From: Tetracladium setigerum
Lineage: Eukaryota > Ascomycota > Leotiomycetes > Helotiales
Direction of reading: 5' to 3'
DNA: 64,000 nucleotides
Assembly: GCA_031472005.1 (NCBI GenBank)
Contig: PZJY01000007.1
Location: forward strand, 1,909,808-1,973,807
Shown piece after piece: positions 21,815 through 33,091 of the stretch (positions within the stretch are counted from its first letter, which is position 1; every line of letters starts with the position of its first letter). The notes under the pieces are model-generated. The model searched no databases. It saw only the letters and a list, made by a program, of their open reading frames with translations, and was not told the DNA's origin. The translations under genes were made by a program, and so were the position numbers.

Positions 21815-22763
21815 GGTGATTGTGTATTGATTTGGTATGATTGGTGTTTGAGGGTTGTCTGAGCTTTTGGTTTGTTGCTCTTTAAGTTCTAAATGGCTGC
21901 CTGTGTGTTTGATATTGGTCACGGAGAAGAGAAAGGGAGGAATGAAAGGTAGGAAAAGCGATGGAGAAGACGCGCTCTACTTAAGGGCACCGAATTGGAT
22001 AATGTGATACTGCATTTGCCTCCCGGAATCGGTCTTGGCTTGACGCTTTGCCGCAGCGGTGATGCTCTGGAAGGACAAACAGGTACCGTATTCGACCGTT
22101 GGGAGACTTTGATGTGGCCTGTTGTCCAGCGTCAGACCATCTCGACCATTCAAAGTAGATTCCGTGAAGCCCAAGGAGTCGGTGAGGCGGGAGGAGGTCA
22201 GCGTTGAGCGGTGACCGGCGAATCTGTGTTTCCCCTGGTTGAATACGGTTGTCGACGGTGACAAATGTAGCAATTGGATACATCAGATTCCGTGTCCTCG
22301 GCTGCTCCAAAGCTGCAGCTGACCCTGTGCGAGTAATGAGGTCAAACGGGTGTGAGGACGACGAATACTGGTACAGTAACTCGCAGAAGATGGGAGAGTA
22401 TGTTTGCAGGTAAATATTACGTGTCTCCTCCTCTCAAGCCAGATTTCCTTTAATATTTTCAAAGCTAAGTCGCAACACTTAAAGAGAACTCGAAGACGCA
22501 GAGCAGATTCGCGGTTTTTGCTAGAAGGAAACCCTTCAGAAGGCGATAAGACGGCGACGCAGTTCCGAGCAGCAGCAGCTGGTGGGGAGCAGCAGCGTCA
22601 TTGCTCAACCTTCTTCCTTCTCCATCAAACATCACAACCTTTCCTTTCCTCTACAAAACACACTTTCTGGCGATCTGAAAGCACAACTCTGCGCTTCTGT
22701 TCACCACACGGCAACAAGCAAAACCCGCCAGGAGCAGTGCATCGCATTGCAAAAGTAGCCAAT
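21815..22763. other. Divergent intergenic region (TANGO2 / REEP-like)
   Basis: About 950 bp between two divergent starts (21814 minus and 22764 plus). Several overlapping small ORFs on both strands look random. A CT-rich stretch at about 22600-22660 may be the leader of the REEP-like gene. Confidence 0.5.
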
Positions 22764-23982
22764 ATGTTTTTTAGCACCTTCGCGAACCTCTTATCGTCAG
22801 TCTGCCCCGCTACGCTATGAAGCTCTAAATCCTCCTCCTCCTCCCCCTTCTCTGCTCCCACGATGGAGGCAATATTAATATTCTTTCTCTGCAGATCAAT
22901 CCCTACCTTCCTCTTCCCCGTTTTCGCATCCTACAAAGCCCTCAAGACCTCGGATCCAGCGCTGTTGACACCATGGCTCATGTACTGGGTGGTGTTGGCA
23001 TGTGCTCTGCTCTTTGAGTCCTGGTTTGGCTTCATTCTCTTCTGGTACGAGACAATTCCTCTACAGTTCCTCTATATACCTAGACCTGTCTGTGGCTAAT
23101 TTGTGTCGATAAAGGATTCCATTTTACGCCTGGTTCCGCCTAGGTTTCCTCCTCTACCTCATCCTTCCTCAAACCCAAGGAGCCCGACTTCTTTATCAGG
23201 AGCGTGTCCACCCCTTCCTCCGCGAAAACGAGCTTGTGATCGATGAATTCATCTCTACCACTCACGATCGCCTAAAGGCAGCTGGGTTAACATACATCAC
23301 CCAAATCATCGAGCTTCTGAAACAGAACATCCTTGGTATACCACCAAAGGCGACCCCTCCTCCATCTTCCCCCTCACCATACAGCTTTTCCCAAAATCTG
23401 ATTTCTCGATTCAACCTACCTGCTGTACGACCTGCGAATCCGGTTGGTGGAGCTGCAAGTACCGCAAATGATTTTTACTCCCTCCTGGCTTCTGCTGTCA
23501 CAGCTGCCACGGGAACTGGCAATACCAATCAAGCTCGCGATCTTTCTAACTCCGGAACATTAATCCCTCCCACCGTCCACGGCGAAGATCGTCTCTCTTT
23601 CATCATTGCACAACGAGAACGTCTTTCAATTCTCCTTTCCGCACTCGACCGGGAAGCCAGCAACCTCCAAGGACAACAAACGCCCTCTAGGCATTCTCGA
23701 GTACCTAGCAATTTCTTTGATGGAAGTTCTGGAAGTGATAATGATCGTTCTACTGTAAGTGGCCTGAGCACTCGTAGAAGTGAAGTCGATTTTGAGAAGA
23801 TCGACGCTGAATCTGGTACCGAGGAGAATGAGGATGGAAATCGACCACATCTGAGGAGAGGTCAAAGTGGATCTGGGAGCTGGATGCCTTGGTCTTGGGG
23901 CGGAAAGAACCCAGACGATGACGATAGCTACATGCACGATCGTTCTACCCCCGTAGGCAGGAGCACTGGTCTTGAGTACTGA
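22764..23982 (+). CDS. TB2/DP1/HVA22 (REEP) family membrane protein with long C-terminal extension
   Basis: Three exons (22764-22795, 22895-23044, 23115-23982) sum to 349 residues. The 32-nt first exon encodes MFFSTFANLLS and is joined by a GTCAGT donor to LFPVFASYKALKTSDPALLTPWLMYWVV, the hallmark TB2/DP1 block. Four hydrophobic segments in the first ~110 residues form two hairpins of the kind that wedge into and curve ER membrane. HPFLRENELVIDEFI marks the end of the domain. Residues ~150-349 are Ser-rich and acidic, absent from short Yop1 proteins, so this is probably the second, longer REEP-like type of Pezizomycotina and not Yop1 itself. Function by family: shaping of tubular ER. Confidence 0.85.
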
Positions 23983-24880
23983 GGCTTAATGTCTTCACAT
24001 TCTGGATTGTCGGATTACCATGTTATATTGGCAGGGATCGGAGTTTACTGGCTTTCCGGACGAAAGCTCAAAAAAACAGTAGATCTCGCCTCACGGCTAT
24101 TGCTATGCAATGGGGTGGAATGATATGGTGTTTAGGATTGGGCTGGACTGTCATTATCACAATACCCTGGAATTCGCGACGGAATGGAACAGGTAATCTT
24201 ATATTACGATTAGAGTCAATGATTCGTGACATGGATAAAGTCTTCATGAATTCAACTTACATTACTTACTATCTGCCAGAAGTCGTCTGGTAAAGTCTTC
24301 TCGCTCCACTTCCTCTTGGCCCCATATTTTTCTTTCGGTCCAGCTGGGTGAACAACACATGAGAGTATGTAATCTTGTTGTTTTGAAGTGCTCTTAAGTG
24401 AGGAGAAACGCAATATATCCTTCAAAGACCAGCTTAGATGCTGCAATATGAAGACCTGTTTATTGAGCTTCTTCAGTAAACGCAGAATGATGTTCTTGAT
24501 GCTTGGTAGATTACGACGACGTTGAATTAGACTCTTTCGCAATCCATCGCTTTCATTGATTACCTATTTAGGTGACGGTCATGAAAGACTAGACCTCTGT
24601 CACCAGGAAATAGAAGGGCTATCTGCCGCTACTCGATTTTTGTGGGATTAGATTCCAGAAGTTACGTCAAAAAGGATCTCAAGAGTCATTGGGTCGATGA
24701 TATCACGATAAATGGTTTCCTTAGTGACGTATTTGCCATTCAGTTTTTTTTCAAATACTCTGTGCTTAAACTTGACTATATATGCATCTTGCTCGTAATT
24801 TTTTCTTTTCCCTTTTGCGTAATTTGCAAAATACTTTCAATCTATTCACGATAACCTTTTTCAAGATCAATATTCTCGAT
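23983..24880. other. Intergenic, no gene seen
   Basis: About 900 bp, AT-rich. ORFs of 60-95 codons on both strands look random. Confidence 0.5.
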
Positions 24881-26179
24881 ATGGCAGCCCCCGAACAATT
24901 CACCGGATTTATGATCCAGTCCAAAGACAAATGGAGCGATTTCAAGAAGCAGAAGTTCACACCTAAGATCTTTGAGGATAATGACGTTGATATTGAGAAT
25001 GAATGTTGTGGAGTGTGCGGATCGGATGTTCACACGATAACCGGGGGCTGGGGTGACCTTCCCACCACTCCCATCTGTGTCGGACACGAAATCATTGGCA
25101 AGGTTCTTCGCGTCGGTCCAAAAGTAAAAGATATTAAAGTCGGAGATCGAGTTGGCGTTGGAGCACAAATCCAATCATGCATGCAATGTCAAAACTGCAA
25201 GTCCAACAACGAAAACTAGTAAGTTACCCCATATTATACATATACAAACATTTCAGCAGTTGTTAACAAAAAGCACTAGCTGCCCAAAACAAATCGACAC
25301 TTACGGTCCCCCATACATGCTCGACGAAGGCCGCAGCGACAAACCCATGAAAGACAGCAAAGGTAATCAAATCCACGCTCAAGGCGGCTACTCCTCTCAC
25401 ACACGCGCACATCAACAATTCGTCTTTCCCATCCCGGCTTCCATCTCCTCCGAAGAAGCAGGTCCCATGATGTGCGCAGGGCTCACAACCTATTCGCCCC
25501 TCTCACGAGCTCACGTCGGTCCGGGCTCTAAAGTCGCTATCCTTGGTATCGGCGGTCTGGGACATTTCGGTCTGCTCTGGGCGAAAGCTCTGGGTGCGGA
25601 AGTGTGGGCGTTGAGCCATAGTCCGGATAAGAAGGGTGATGCGTTAGAGCTTGGTGCCGATCATTTTGTTTGTACGGGGGAGAAAGGCTGGGCGGACGAG
25701 TTGGCTTTTACGTTTAATTTTATTCTGAACTGTGCGGATATGACGAATGAGTTTGACATAAAGAGTTATATGTCGACTTTGGCTGTTAACGGAGAGTTTC
25801 ATAATGTAAGTTATTCTTCAACTGTTCCTTTCCCCATTTCCTTCTCCCTGTGCCTGAAATCTTGCTTATTTCAGCTTCCGGAACTTTACTGATGCATCTA
25901 TGAATAATATAGGTTGGACTTCCAGACAAACCTCTCCCAGAGATGATGGCACAAGATTTTGCTCCCAATGGTGCGAAGATATGCGGCTCTCACATCGGAT
26001 CGAAAGTTGAAGTGCTTGCGATGCTCAAGCTCGCTGCGGAGAAGAAATTGCATCCTAAGATTGAGTTGATTGATATTAGTGAGAAAGGGTGTAAGGAGGC
26101 GGTGGAGAAGGTCTATAACAATGATGTTAGATATCGCGTCACGCTTGTTGGATTCAAAAAAGCATTTGCTTCGGAGTGA
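24881..26179 (+). CDS. Zinc-dependent (cinnamyl-type) NADP alcohol dehydrogenase
   Basis: Medium-chain dehydrogenase of 376 residues in three exons (24881-25218, 25280-25805, 25913-26179). Catalytic-zinc motifs are CGVCGSDVHT and GHEIIGKV. Structural zinc cysteines lie in CMQCQNCKSNNENYC, split by the first intron. The nucleotide loop is LGIGGLGHFG and is followed by a serine after the next strand (LSHSPDKK), as in NADPH-preferring Adh6/CAD enzymes. Such enzymes reduce a broad range of aldehydes in the cytosol. Introns have good GTAAGT donors and TAG acceptors. The GTPase-like gene begins only about 230 bp after the stop, on the same strand. Confidence 0.92.
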
Positions 26180-26405
26180 GGGGGGCTTGATTGAGTTGGA
26201 GAGATGGTGGGGTTGGATCGGAATAGAAATGATTCGTTCAACTTTTATTTTGTATTACATATGTGTTTTCTACAGTATATATTAGAACCTCCGGAGTCTA
26301 CAGCTTAGGGCAACGCCGAAGGCAGAATGTTGTAGCTAAATCCATGAGTCCTCAACCTCGTCGAGCCCTGCCAAATCTCAAATCTTGAAGGATGTGACTA
26401 CAAGC

Positions 26406-27413
26406 ATGCACTTCAAGCAACAACACACTCACACATTACCAGGCACACAGCATGTGGTTGGATTTCGATTTCCGTACAAGGGAATAAACATAACCATTCT
26501 CGATTCTCCAGGTTTCAACGACACGTACCGAAGCGATACTGATGTCCTCTCAGACATCTCTTTGTATCTCTCAAACACTTATAGCCAAGGCTTTAGACTC
26601 TCCGGAATCATCTACCTCCACCCTATCTCCCATGCAAGGATGGAGGGATCTTCATTGCTAAGCCTCAGAATGTTTAGGAAGCTTGTTGGAGATGACGCGC
26701 TGAGCAATGTACTCTTAGCAACTACTCATTGGAGCCACGTCTCCAAACAAGAAGGCGAACGACGAGAATCGGACCTCAAAGACACGTTCTGGAAAGATCT
26801 TATCAATCATGGTGCTACTTTGACGAGATTCGACGGAGACCAGTCGTCCGGTTTCGCACTTCTCGACAAGCTCATTAACAAGAACCGCGTCGTGCTAGAG
26901 ATCCAGCGCGAGATTGTCGATGAAGGCCAAGATCTTATCGACACCGCAGCCGGCCACGCCGTGAATGAAGAATTGATCAAGATGCAGAAGAAATACGAGG
27001 AAGATCTAAAGAAAGTAAAAGAAGAGATGGACGAGGCGGTACGAGATCAAGATAAGCGTGCACAAAAGGAAATAGCCGAGGTTCGCGAAGTTCTGGAGAG
27101 TAAGGTTGCTTCGATGAAACTTGAGCAGGGCAAACTTAAAGAACAGGGACGCCTTGCTGCCAGAGATCAACAGCAAGCTCAATCCCAACTTCAGCTTATT
27201 CATATGAATTTCCAGAAGCAACAATTGCAGAATAAGGAGTTGCAAAAGGAGTTGGAGAAACGATCTACTGAGTGGGATGAGAAGGAGGCGTGTCTCAGAG
27301 ATCGTATTGAGAATCAGTCTTCATCGTCAAAATTCGAAGATGCCCTTCCGTACGTTAATTCAATTGCTAATACTGCTGCGAATGCATTCATAATGTGGCT
27401 GAATACTCGGTAG
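26406..27413 (+). CDS. GTPase-like coiled-coil protein lacking the P-loop
   Basis: Open from about 26340; the first ATG is at 26406 (335 residues). The start corresponds to the switch I/G3 part of the fungal G-domain family: ITILDSPGFNDTYRSDTD carries G3 (DxxG), and RMFRKLVGDD and NVLLATTHWSHV (the G4 position of this family, without a clear NKxD) follow. The C-terminal half (about residues 190-310) is a long coiled coil rich in Glu, Lys and Gln, then a weakly hydrophobic tail. The expected N-terminal GxxxxGK(S/T) P-loop is missing. A stop at 26337 and only ~230 bp to the previous gene leave no room for a normal first exon. It may be a 5'-truncated relic or a nucleotide-independent paralogue. 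Confidence 0.7.
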   Translation: MHFKQQHTHTLPGTQHVVGFRFPYKGINITILDSPGFNDTYRSDTDVLSDISLYLSNTYSQGFRLSGIIYLHPISHARMEGSSLLSLRMFRKLVGDDALSNVLLATTHWSHVSKQEGERRESDLKDTFWKDLINHGATLTRFDGDQSSGFALLDKLINKNRVVLEIQREIVDEGQDLIDTAAGHAVNEELIKMQKKYEEDLKKVKEEMDEAVRDQDKRAQKEIAEVREVLESKVASMKLEQGKLKEQGRLAARDQQQAQSQLQLIHMNFQKQQLQNKELQKELEKRSTEWDEKEACLRDRIENQSSSSKFEDALPYVNSIANTAANAFIMWLNTR

Positions 27414-27863
27414 TAGAAAGGGAATCTGGTTCCAGAAGTGTTGTACAGAGGGAGCTCATAACATAGATCCGTAACAAAACAAAATTCACGAGAAATGAGA
27501 GTTTAAGTATATAAATTGCTTTTAAAATTGATATTTGTAAAATTGTGTCTAAATTGTTCGTTGGTAGGTCTTTTATAATCGAAATACTCTTTGTACTTTT
27601 CCTGCCTTGCTGAATTTAAAGTCTTGTTGATTTCCCCCCTCTAGCATGCGTTCTAAGATAAGAGTCTCCGCAAACCAGTAATTTATATGCGAATGATATA
27701 TATTATCCACAAGAAATACACAATGAACTTGACGATTAAGAAACGCCTACACCCACAAGTTACATCTACCATCTAAGACTCAACCAAATTATTCCTCAAC
27801 AAGATCAATCTCCCATCCCACATCTGCCCATTCTCCATCCAAAATAATCCTTCTCATATCCTT
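27414..27863. other. Convergent 3' intergenic region
   Basis: About 450 AT-rich bases between convergent genes; no gene seen. Confidence 0.5.
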
Positions 27864-30205
27864 CTAACCACCCATAACCACTTTGCCCTTAATACTAGTC
27901 CAAGGCGCACCCAACGCCACCACAGCCGCCGCACCACCAGTCGCAATCGAAATAGCAAAAGGAACTCTCAACGCGGACATATATGACACCAAAATCCCTG
28001 GCAATTGGTCCGCGGTAAATGCATCTCTCAAACCAGTTGCTCCTACGGCAAGGACGGCCGCGGGAGAGATGTCAGGGCTGTTTATGATGAGTTGTTGAAT
28101 GAGAGTGTTGACGAAGGCGGATTGAGCGGCGGATACGAAAAGTGCGCTGGAGATTGTTTGGATAACTGGATTTGAGGAGGTATTGGTTAGTTTGGGGAGG
28201 TTTTTGATGGTGGTGGTGTGATAGGGCGAGGTAGGGGTGTTTTGCTTGGTTCGCGGGAAGTGAGAGAGCGTAGGTGGGTTGGAGAATGGGACTTACACAT
28301 TAGTATCGCGGTAACAGTGGCAATATCTTCCGGAGCAGCGAGAGCCTGTCCAACCATAATGGGAACTTGGAAACAAGAACCTATCCCAACACCAGCAAGG
28401 ATCTGGAAGCCAATCCATGTTCCGGTAGAGGAGCCGATATCCAAAGTGTAGAGAAGTCCGGCACCAATTGCGGATATTACCGAGCCTATAATCAAGAATG
28501 GAGCAAAGCGACCAAATGCTGTGAGCATACCACCGGAGAAGATGATGAAGAGTGCTGTTGTGATATGTTAGTTGAGTGGAGTTGAAGTGGAGTGGGGGAA
28601 TTTACTCATGGAGATAATGAGAGGGAGATTTCTGATTCCACTTTGAGATGCGGAAACTCCTTGGACGGATTGGAAATAGAGAGCTAAAGGATAAAATTAG
28701 CGTGACTATCGTAATTGACCAGACACAAGAACCATACGAAGATAATACAACAATACAAAGAACGAGCTCCCCAGCCTAAAAGCCAATCATCTGTCAGTAA
28801 ACACTCAACAACAACAACCAAGCTGAAACATTTTGGAATGACCTACAAAGCCGTGAAGGCAGCACAGATCAAATTTGTTCGATCTTTGAGAATTCTTGGG
28901 ACCAAGAGAGCCCGATCATCTTGGAAGATCTCAACAACAATGAAGACGGCCAGGATGAGGAAGAAGCCAACGAGAAGTCCTATCACTGTAGCGGATTTCC
29001 AAGGTTTGGCAATCCCGCCTTCTTCAAGAGCAAGGATATAGCAGATTACTGCTGCCATGATCAATCCTGCGCCGGGGAGGTCCATTTGCAGAATCTTCTC
29101 GCGGAGGGGAGTGTCACTTGCGGTGTTTGCTCTGGATTTAGTTAGTGCGAGTCATTTATATCGAGAGTAGTTCTTGTTTGTACCCTTTTGGTGTCTTAAA
29201 GAAGATCAGGATTATTGCAGCAGATACGCCTCCGATTGGGAGATTGATGTAGAAACCTAGTGAAACCGAGGATCAGCATCTGTTGAGATTGATGGGAGAT
29301 TCGTGAACTTACACCAACGCCATGAGACTTTCTCGGTAAATACACCGCCTAGCAAAGGTCCAATAACAGAGGCCACCCCGTAGGTTGCGCCGAGGATGCC
29401 TGTTAGAAATTTTAGCAGTGACTTGAGAGAGCTCATTGAGGGTAGAATTGAGACATACCAGTGAAAGCTGGCCGCATAATTGGTGGCACAGAAAACGCAA
29501 TAATAGTGTAACATCCACCAATAATACCACCAGCACCCACACCTGTAATCGCTCGTCCAACCTGATACTCATTAGCACGCAATCTCTTGTCTCCTAAATC
29601 AGAGTTGAAAAAACTCACAATTAAAGCAACACTATTTGGCGCAACCCCTGTGAAAAGAAATCGTCAGTATCCACATATATAGGAGTTCTCAAGTTGGCTT
29701 ACCACAAATCAAACTCCCAAGTTCAAAAACCCCAATACTGACAAGGAAAACAGTCTTGAGTGGAAAGTACTTGTACGCTTTTCCCCAACAGGCTTGGAAT
29801 GATGCAACTGTGACAAAAAACGATGATGCGTACCACCCGATATCTTCGAGTGAGTTGAAATCGCTCGTGATTTTGGGGATGGCAGTAGAGAGAATTGTCT
29901 GTGATCTTTGATCAGCATCGATGGCCGGTAGAAACTGGCTTGTTGCTGAAGAAATGAGCTTACCATATCTAAAGATGCCTATGAAATCATGTCATTAGTA
30001 TGTTTGAAGTGTTGGAGGTGGGGTAAAGAGTGTGGCTTACCAGAAACATGGCGAGCACAAGAGCAACGATAACCATGACCAACTTGAATTTCGTTGAATA
30101 TTCGATTTCTGTTTCGGTTGTAGCATTCAAATCTTTCTGTTGGGACTCTAGAGAGCTCCCGTCAAGCTTCTCGCTTCCGTTGCTTGTAGACTCTGGTTTT
30201 TCCAT
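27864..30205 (-). CDS. MFS efflux transporter, DHA2 (14-span) type
   Basis: A multi-exon gene (about a dozen short exons with GT-AG introns); the first six junctions were traced exactly: 30205-30041, 29979-29965, 29898-29703, 29647-29619, 29561-29459, 29399-29313, then 29256 onward, and the frame holds throughout. A charged cytoplasmic N-terminus precedes membrane span 1. Family blocks are ASLDM-TILSTAIPKITSDF, WYASSFFVTVASFQ, VGRAITGVGAGGIIGG, YGVASVIGPLLGGVFT (antiporter motif C), FYINLPIGG and the late LFVSAAQSAFVN. These match the drug:H+ antiporter DHA2 family of plasma-membrane exporters for toxic compounds or metabolites; substrate unknown. Exon 2 is only 15 nt. Triple CGGACGAA repeats lie about 180-220 bp upstream. 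Confidence 0.9.
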
Positions 30206-30740
30206 TGTGTGATGTTGTCGAGTCGAAAAAATGTGAAGGGATAAGAAAGGTATTTGATCTAAGGAACAGTAAAAGGACGCACTGAATTGAGAAAATCAAA
30301 CAGAAGGGAAGGCAGTACGATATATATTCATCGATTGAAATTGGAGGTTCCGCGAAAGCTGGGTGTCGTGATTTGCACAGAGCGCGTTTCGTCCGACACT
30401 CGTCCGGATCGACTCGTTTCGTCCGAACAAGCTCACTTGCGGCTCATTCAGACCCCTTCAAGAAAGGAAAATGCTTTTGAGATCAGGTAGAACTTTTATT
30501 AAAAAAAATGGGACAAACGCATTTGTGGCGTCGATACTCATGGTCGGTTGATCGATGCGTTTCCTTGAAATATCGTCACGATAGTTTAAATCGTGCAGCA
30601 CCACTTTCCTGCAATTTGGCAAATCACTGAAACCCTCCAAACTCATCGGAAAAAGATTTTCGGTATTCCCCAGAGTATCATGAGTTTAAGAAGTCGAAGG
30701 CACACAATTACTTGGACAGCTTTATTATTTTCATTCGGTC
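30206..30740. other. Intergenic: transporter promoter and regulator 3' end
   Basis: About 535 bp between the transporter start (minus) and the regulator stop (minus). The CGGACGAA repeats at 30388-30425 are its main feature; no gene is seen. Confidence 0.6.
30388..30425 (-). promoter_or_regulatory. Triple CGGACGAA/G direct repeat upstream of the MFS gene
   Basis: On the minus strand CGGACGAA (30425-30418), CGGACGAG (30406-30399) and CGGACGAA (30395-30388) recur in the same orientation. Start-to-start spacings are 19 and 11 bp. They lie about 180-220 bp upstream of the transporter ATG. CGG triplets are the core of Zn2Cys6 regulator sites, and the same octamer recurs three times upstream of the adjacent Zn2Cys6 gene. 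Confidence 0.65.
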
Positions 30741-33091
30741 TTAGTAACTCATATTATTCAACCATGCCCAGTCATCCTCAAAATTGTGAGCAGTCGAATT
30801 CATCCAGTCGAAATCAATCGATGCCAACTCTGTTCGTACATTCTCCGGCAATTCTTGGTCACTTGATACTTGCCCGCCGTCAAGAGTGGTGTTTGGTGCC
30901 GTCGTAAGATACTGATCACCCGAATCCGACATATCCTGGAGCTCGTTATGAGCCAGTGAAAACTCAACAAGAGGATGGCAGTTGGGTGTGGAGCCAGGGT
31001 GTGAGTTGCTATAGTATTCGCCGGGCGAGATTGTTATAACCCCGACAGAAGGAACAACCAAGGTAGCGTATGGGTTTTCGTGGGCGCTTTCAATATTTTG
31101 CGGGCATCCATTTGTGTTCATCAAGATAAGCGTTTCAAGGCCCTGAACAGCCTGTGATGCGATTGGATTATTGACTGCAATAGATGTTTGTCGTAGGGTG
31201 ACAATTGTCAAGTTGATCAGCTCTCTATCCTTCTCTTGACTTGCGCCTTGCTGTACAGAACCGTATCCCATCAATCCGAGAACCAATAGAACTGATGCCA
31301 CAAATGCTTGATGATCGATCAACTTAAACATGCTGAAGGCTGAAAATGTATCAGAGCGCATGAGATGGTAGATCTTAAGCAGGTTTCTGGAAGCGTCAAG
31401 ACAGGATGTTTGGTATTTTTTGAGTTCGGTGTTTTCAATGGAGTGAATCATAAGCGGCATGTGAAGCATGACGAGTAACTGATAGAACCAGCATTGAGCC
31501 GAGACTTGTTCGAGATAGTCTTGACGAGTGATTTGGCCGCTTGCTAACGCAGTCACTGGATCCCAAAACGTTGCATCAAGACTTTTCGTTGCCATTTGAA
31601 GCTCCTTTTGGATTTGATCGGTGTCCAAAACCGACAAGCTCAAGCCCATTTGATTTCTGTCAATAACTTTTGCTGTGAGAAGTGTCAAACTGTGTTGTAA
31701 TACGGATGTTGCATTGAGTTGCGTCTTAGGTAGAGGTATGGTGCGCCCGTCTGCAGCATAGGGGAACCCAAGGAGCAGAGAGATGTAGACATCTTCCGCA
31801 CACAGTGATAACCAGGATTGGTTTCTGCGATGCCTTCTGATCTGTGTTTCGGTTTTGGAGAGACGCTCTGGACGATGAAACCCGAGTAGTTGAGCATATA
31901 TTATTGCTTGATGAGTAAGGGCCCATGCCTTTCTGTTCCATCCAAGATTCACTGCGAAGAGTCAGTAGAATGAACAAACAATGGCAAGTTTTGGAAAAAC
32001 GTACTGTAAATCTTTGCTGCCAACATTATTACTTCAATACCTTGTTCAGTACTGGCATAGTCGGAATCACTGATGATGAATCGGTCTACCTTCTCGAAAT
32101 ACTGCTGGAAAAGTGCTCCTGGTAGGTGGGGTAGTTGGCGAATAACGTATTGATGAATTCTTGTGTCCAGCTGTTGAAGGCACACGGCAACACAAAGCAT
32201 AGCAAGGCCAACTACTGCCGGATCGGGAGAAGTGAGGGCCCAAAGTACAAAGTCTGGTAGTGTCGAGGTATTCCGATCGCGATCACCAATCGACGATGAA
32301 ATCCAGGGTCCCAAAGGCCGCCTGCCTGAGGTCAGCAGTAACACGGGATTTGTCAAAAGGGTGTATATACCATGTATGCCACCAAGAGCATGTTGCATTC
32401 ATGACCATTCCTAAAAGATCCGGGGACAGACTGTCCGAAAGAAGTACTTCGCGTGTGCGCATGCGCTTGCTTGTTGTTTCTGGATTTCCCGCCTCATTGA
32501 TTTTGCAGATACTCTCTGGAGCACTACGGCTTCTCCACTATCGGGTTTTAGTCGCCATTGGTTAATTAAAGAATATAAACTTACAATGGTGTTGTTAAAA
32601 AGTGTGATCATGGGATCAATGCTCTGAGTAGGATCATTCTCGTCCACGCGGGATGCCTGAGGGGATGGTGTAGAAGTGGGCGTCGGATTGGTTGCAGCAG
32701 ATGAAGATGATTCTGGTGTAAATGCAGCCGGTATTGCATCCTTGGGGGTATTTTCCAAGCTGCTGGAGGTATTATGGGCAGCTATATTGGCTGAAGCTTC
32801 GATGATAGCTTCTAGTCGTGCAACCCTTTCTTGGAGGGTCTCCGCCACTTCAATGCCAGTGTTTTGAGCAAGTTCTCGCCTTTGCTCCGTGCAATTTCTG
32901 CCTCTAGAGTTACATCCATCACAAGTCGATGATTCTTTCGCAAAGATACATCGAACTTTTCGCTTTCTGCATTCGTAGCAACTACGAGTTCCCTTCCTCA
33001 TGCCACCCTTGCGGTGGCCGGAAGTGGGGGCGTTTGGCTGTAGCATCATGTCTCTCTTTTCGAATAAAGTGTTCTCCGAAGATTCGTCCAT
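30741..33091 (-). CDS. Zn2Cys6 transcription factor, likely regulator of the adjacent MFS gene
   Basis: Four exons (33091-32585, 32537-32371, 32321-32005, 31951-30741) give 733 residues with intact frame. The binuclear cluster is at about residues 36-66: CYECRKRKVRC, CDGC, NC. A short heptad-like stretch (ETLQERVARLEAIIE) that could dimerise follows. TREVLLSDSLSPDLLGMVM and the middle homology region typical of fungal-specific factors come after. The frame extends upstream to an ATG at 33220, but that extension would translate the CGGACGAA repeats, so I place the start at 33091. The gene lies directly upstream of the DHA2 transporter on the same strand, and both promoters share the same triple repeat; autoregulation plus transporter control is the simplest inference. 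Confidence 0.9.

Noticed and set aside
22404..22820. Plus-strand ORF upstream of the REEP-like gene
   Set aside because: It runs through what is better explained as the leader, first exon (in another frame) and first intron of the REEP-like gene; no domain is seen.
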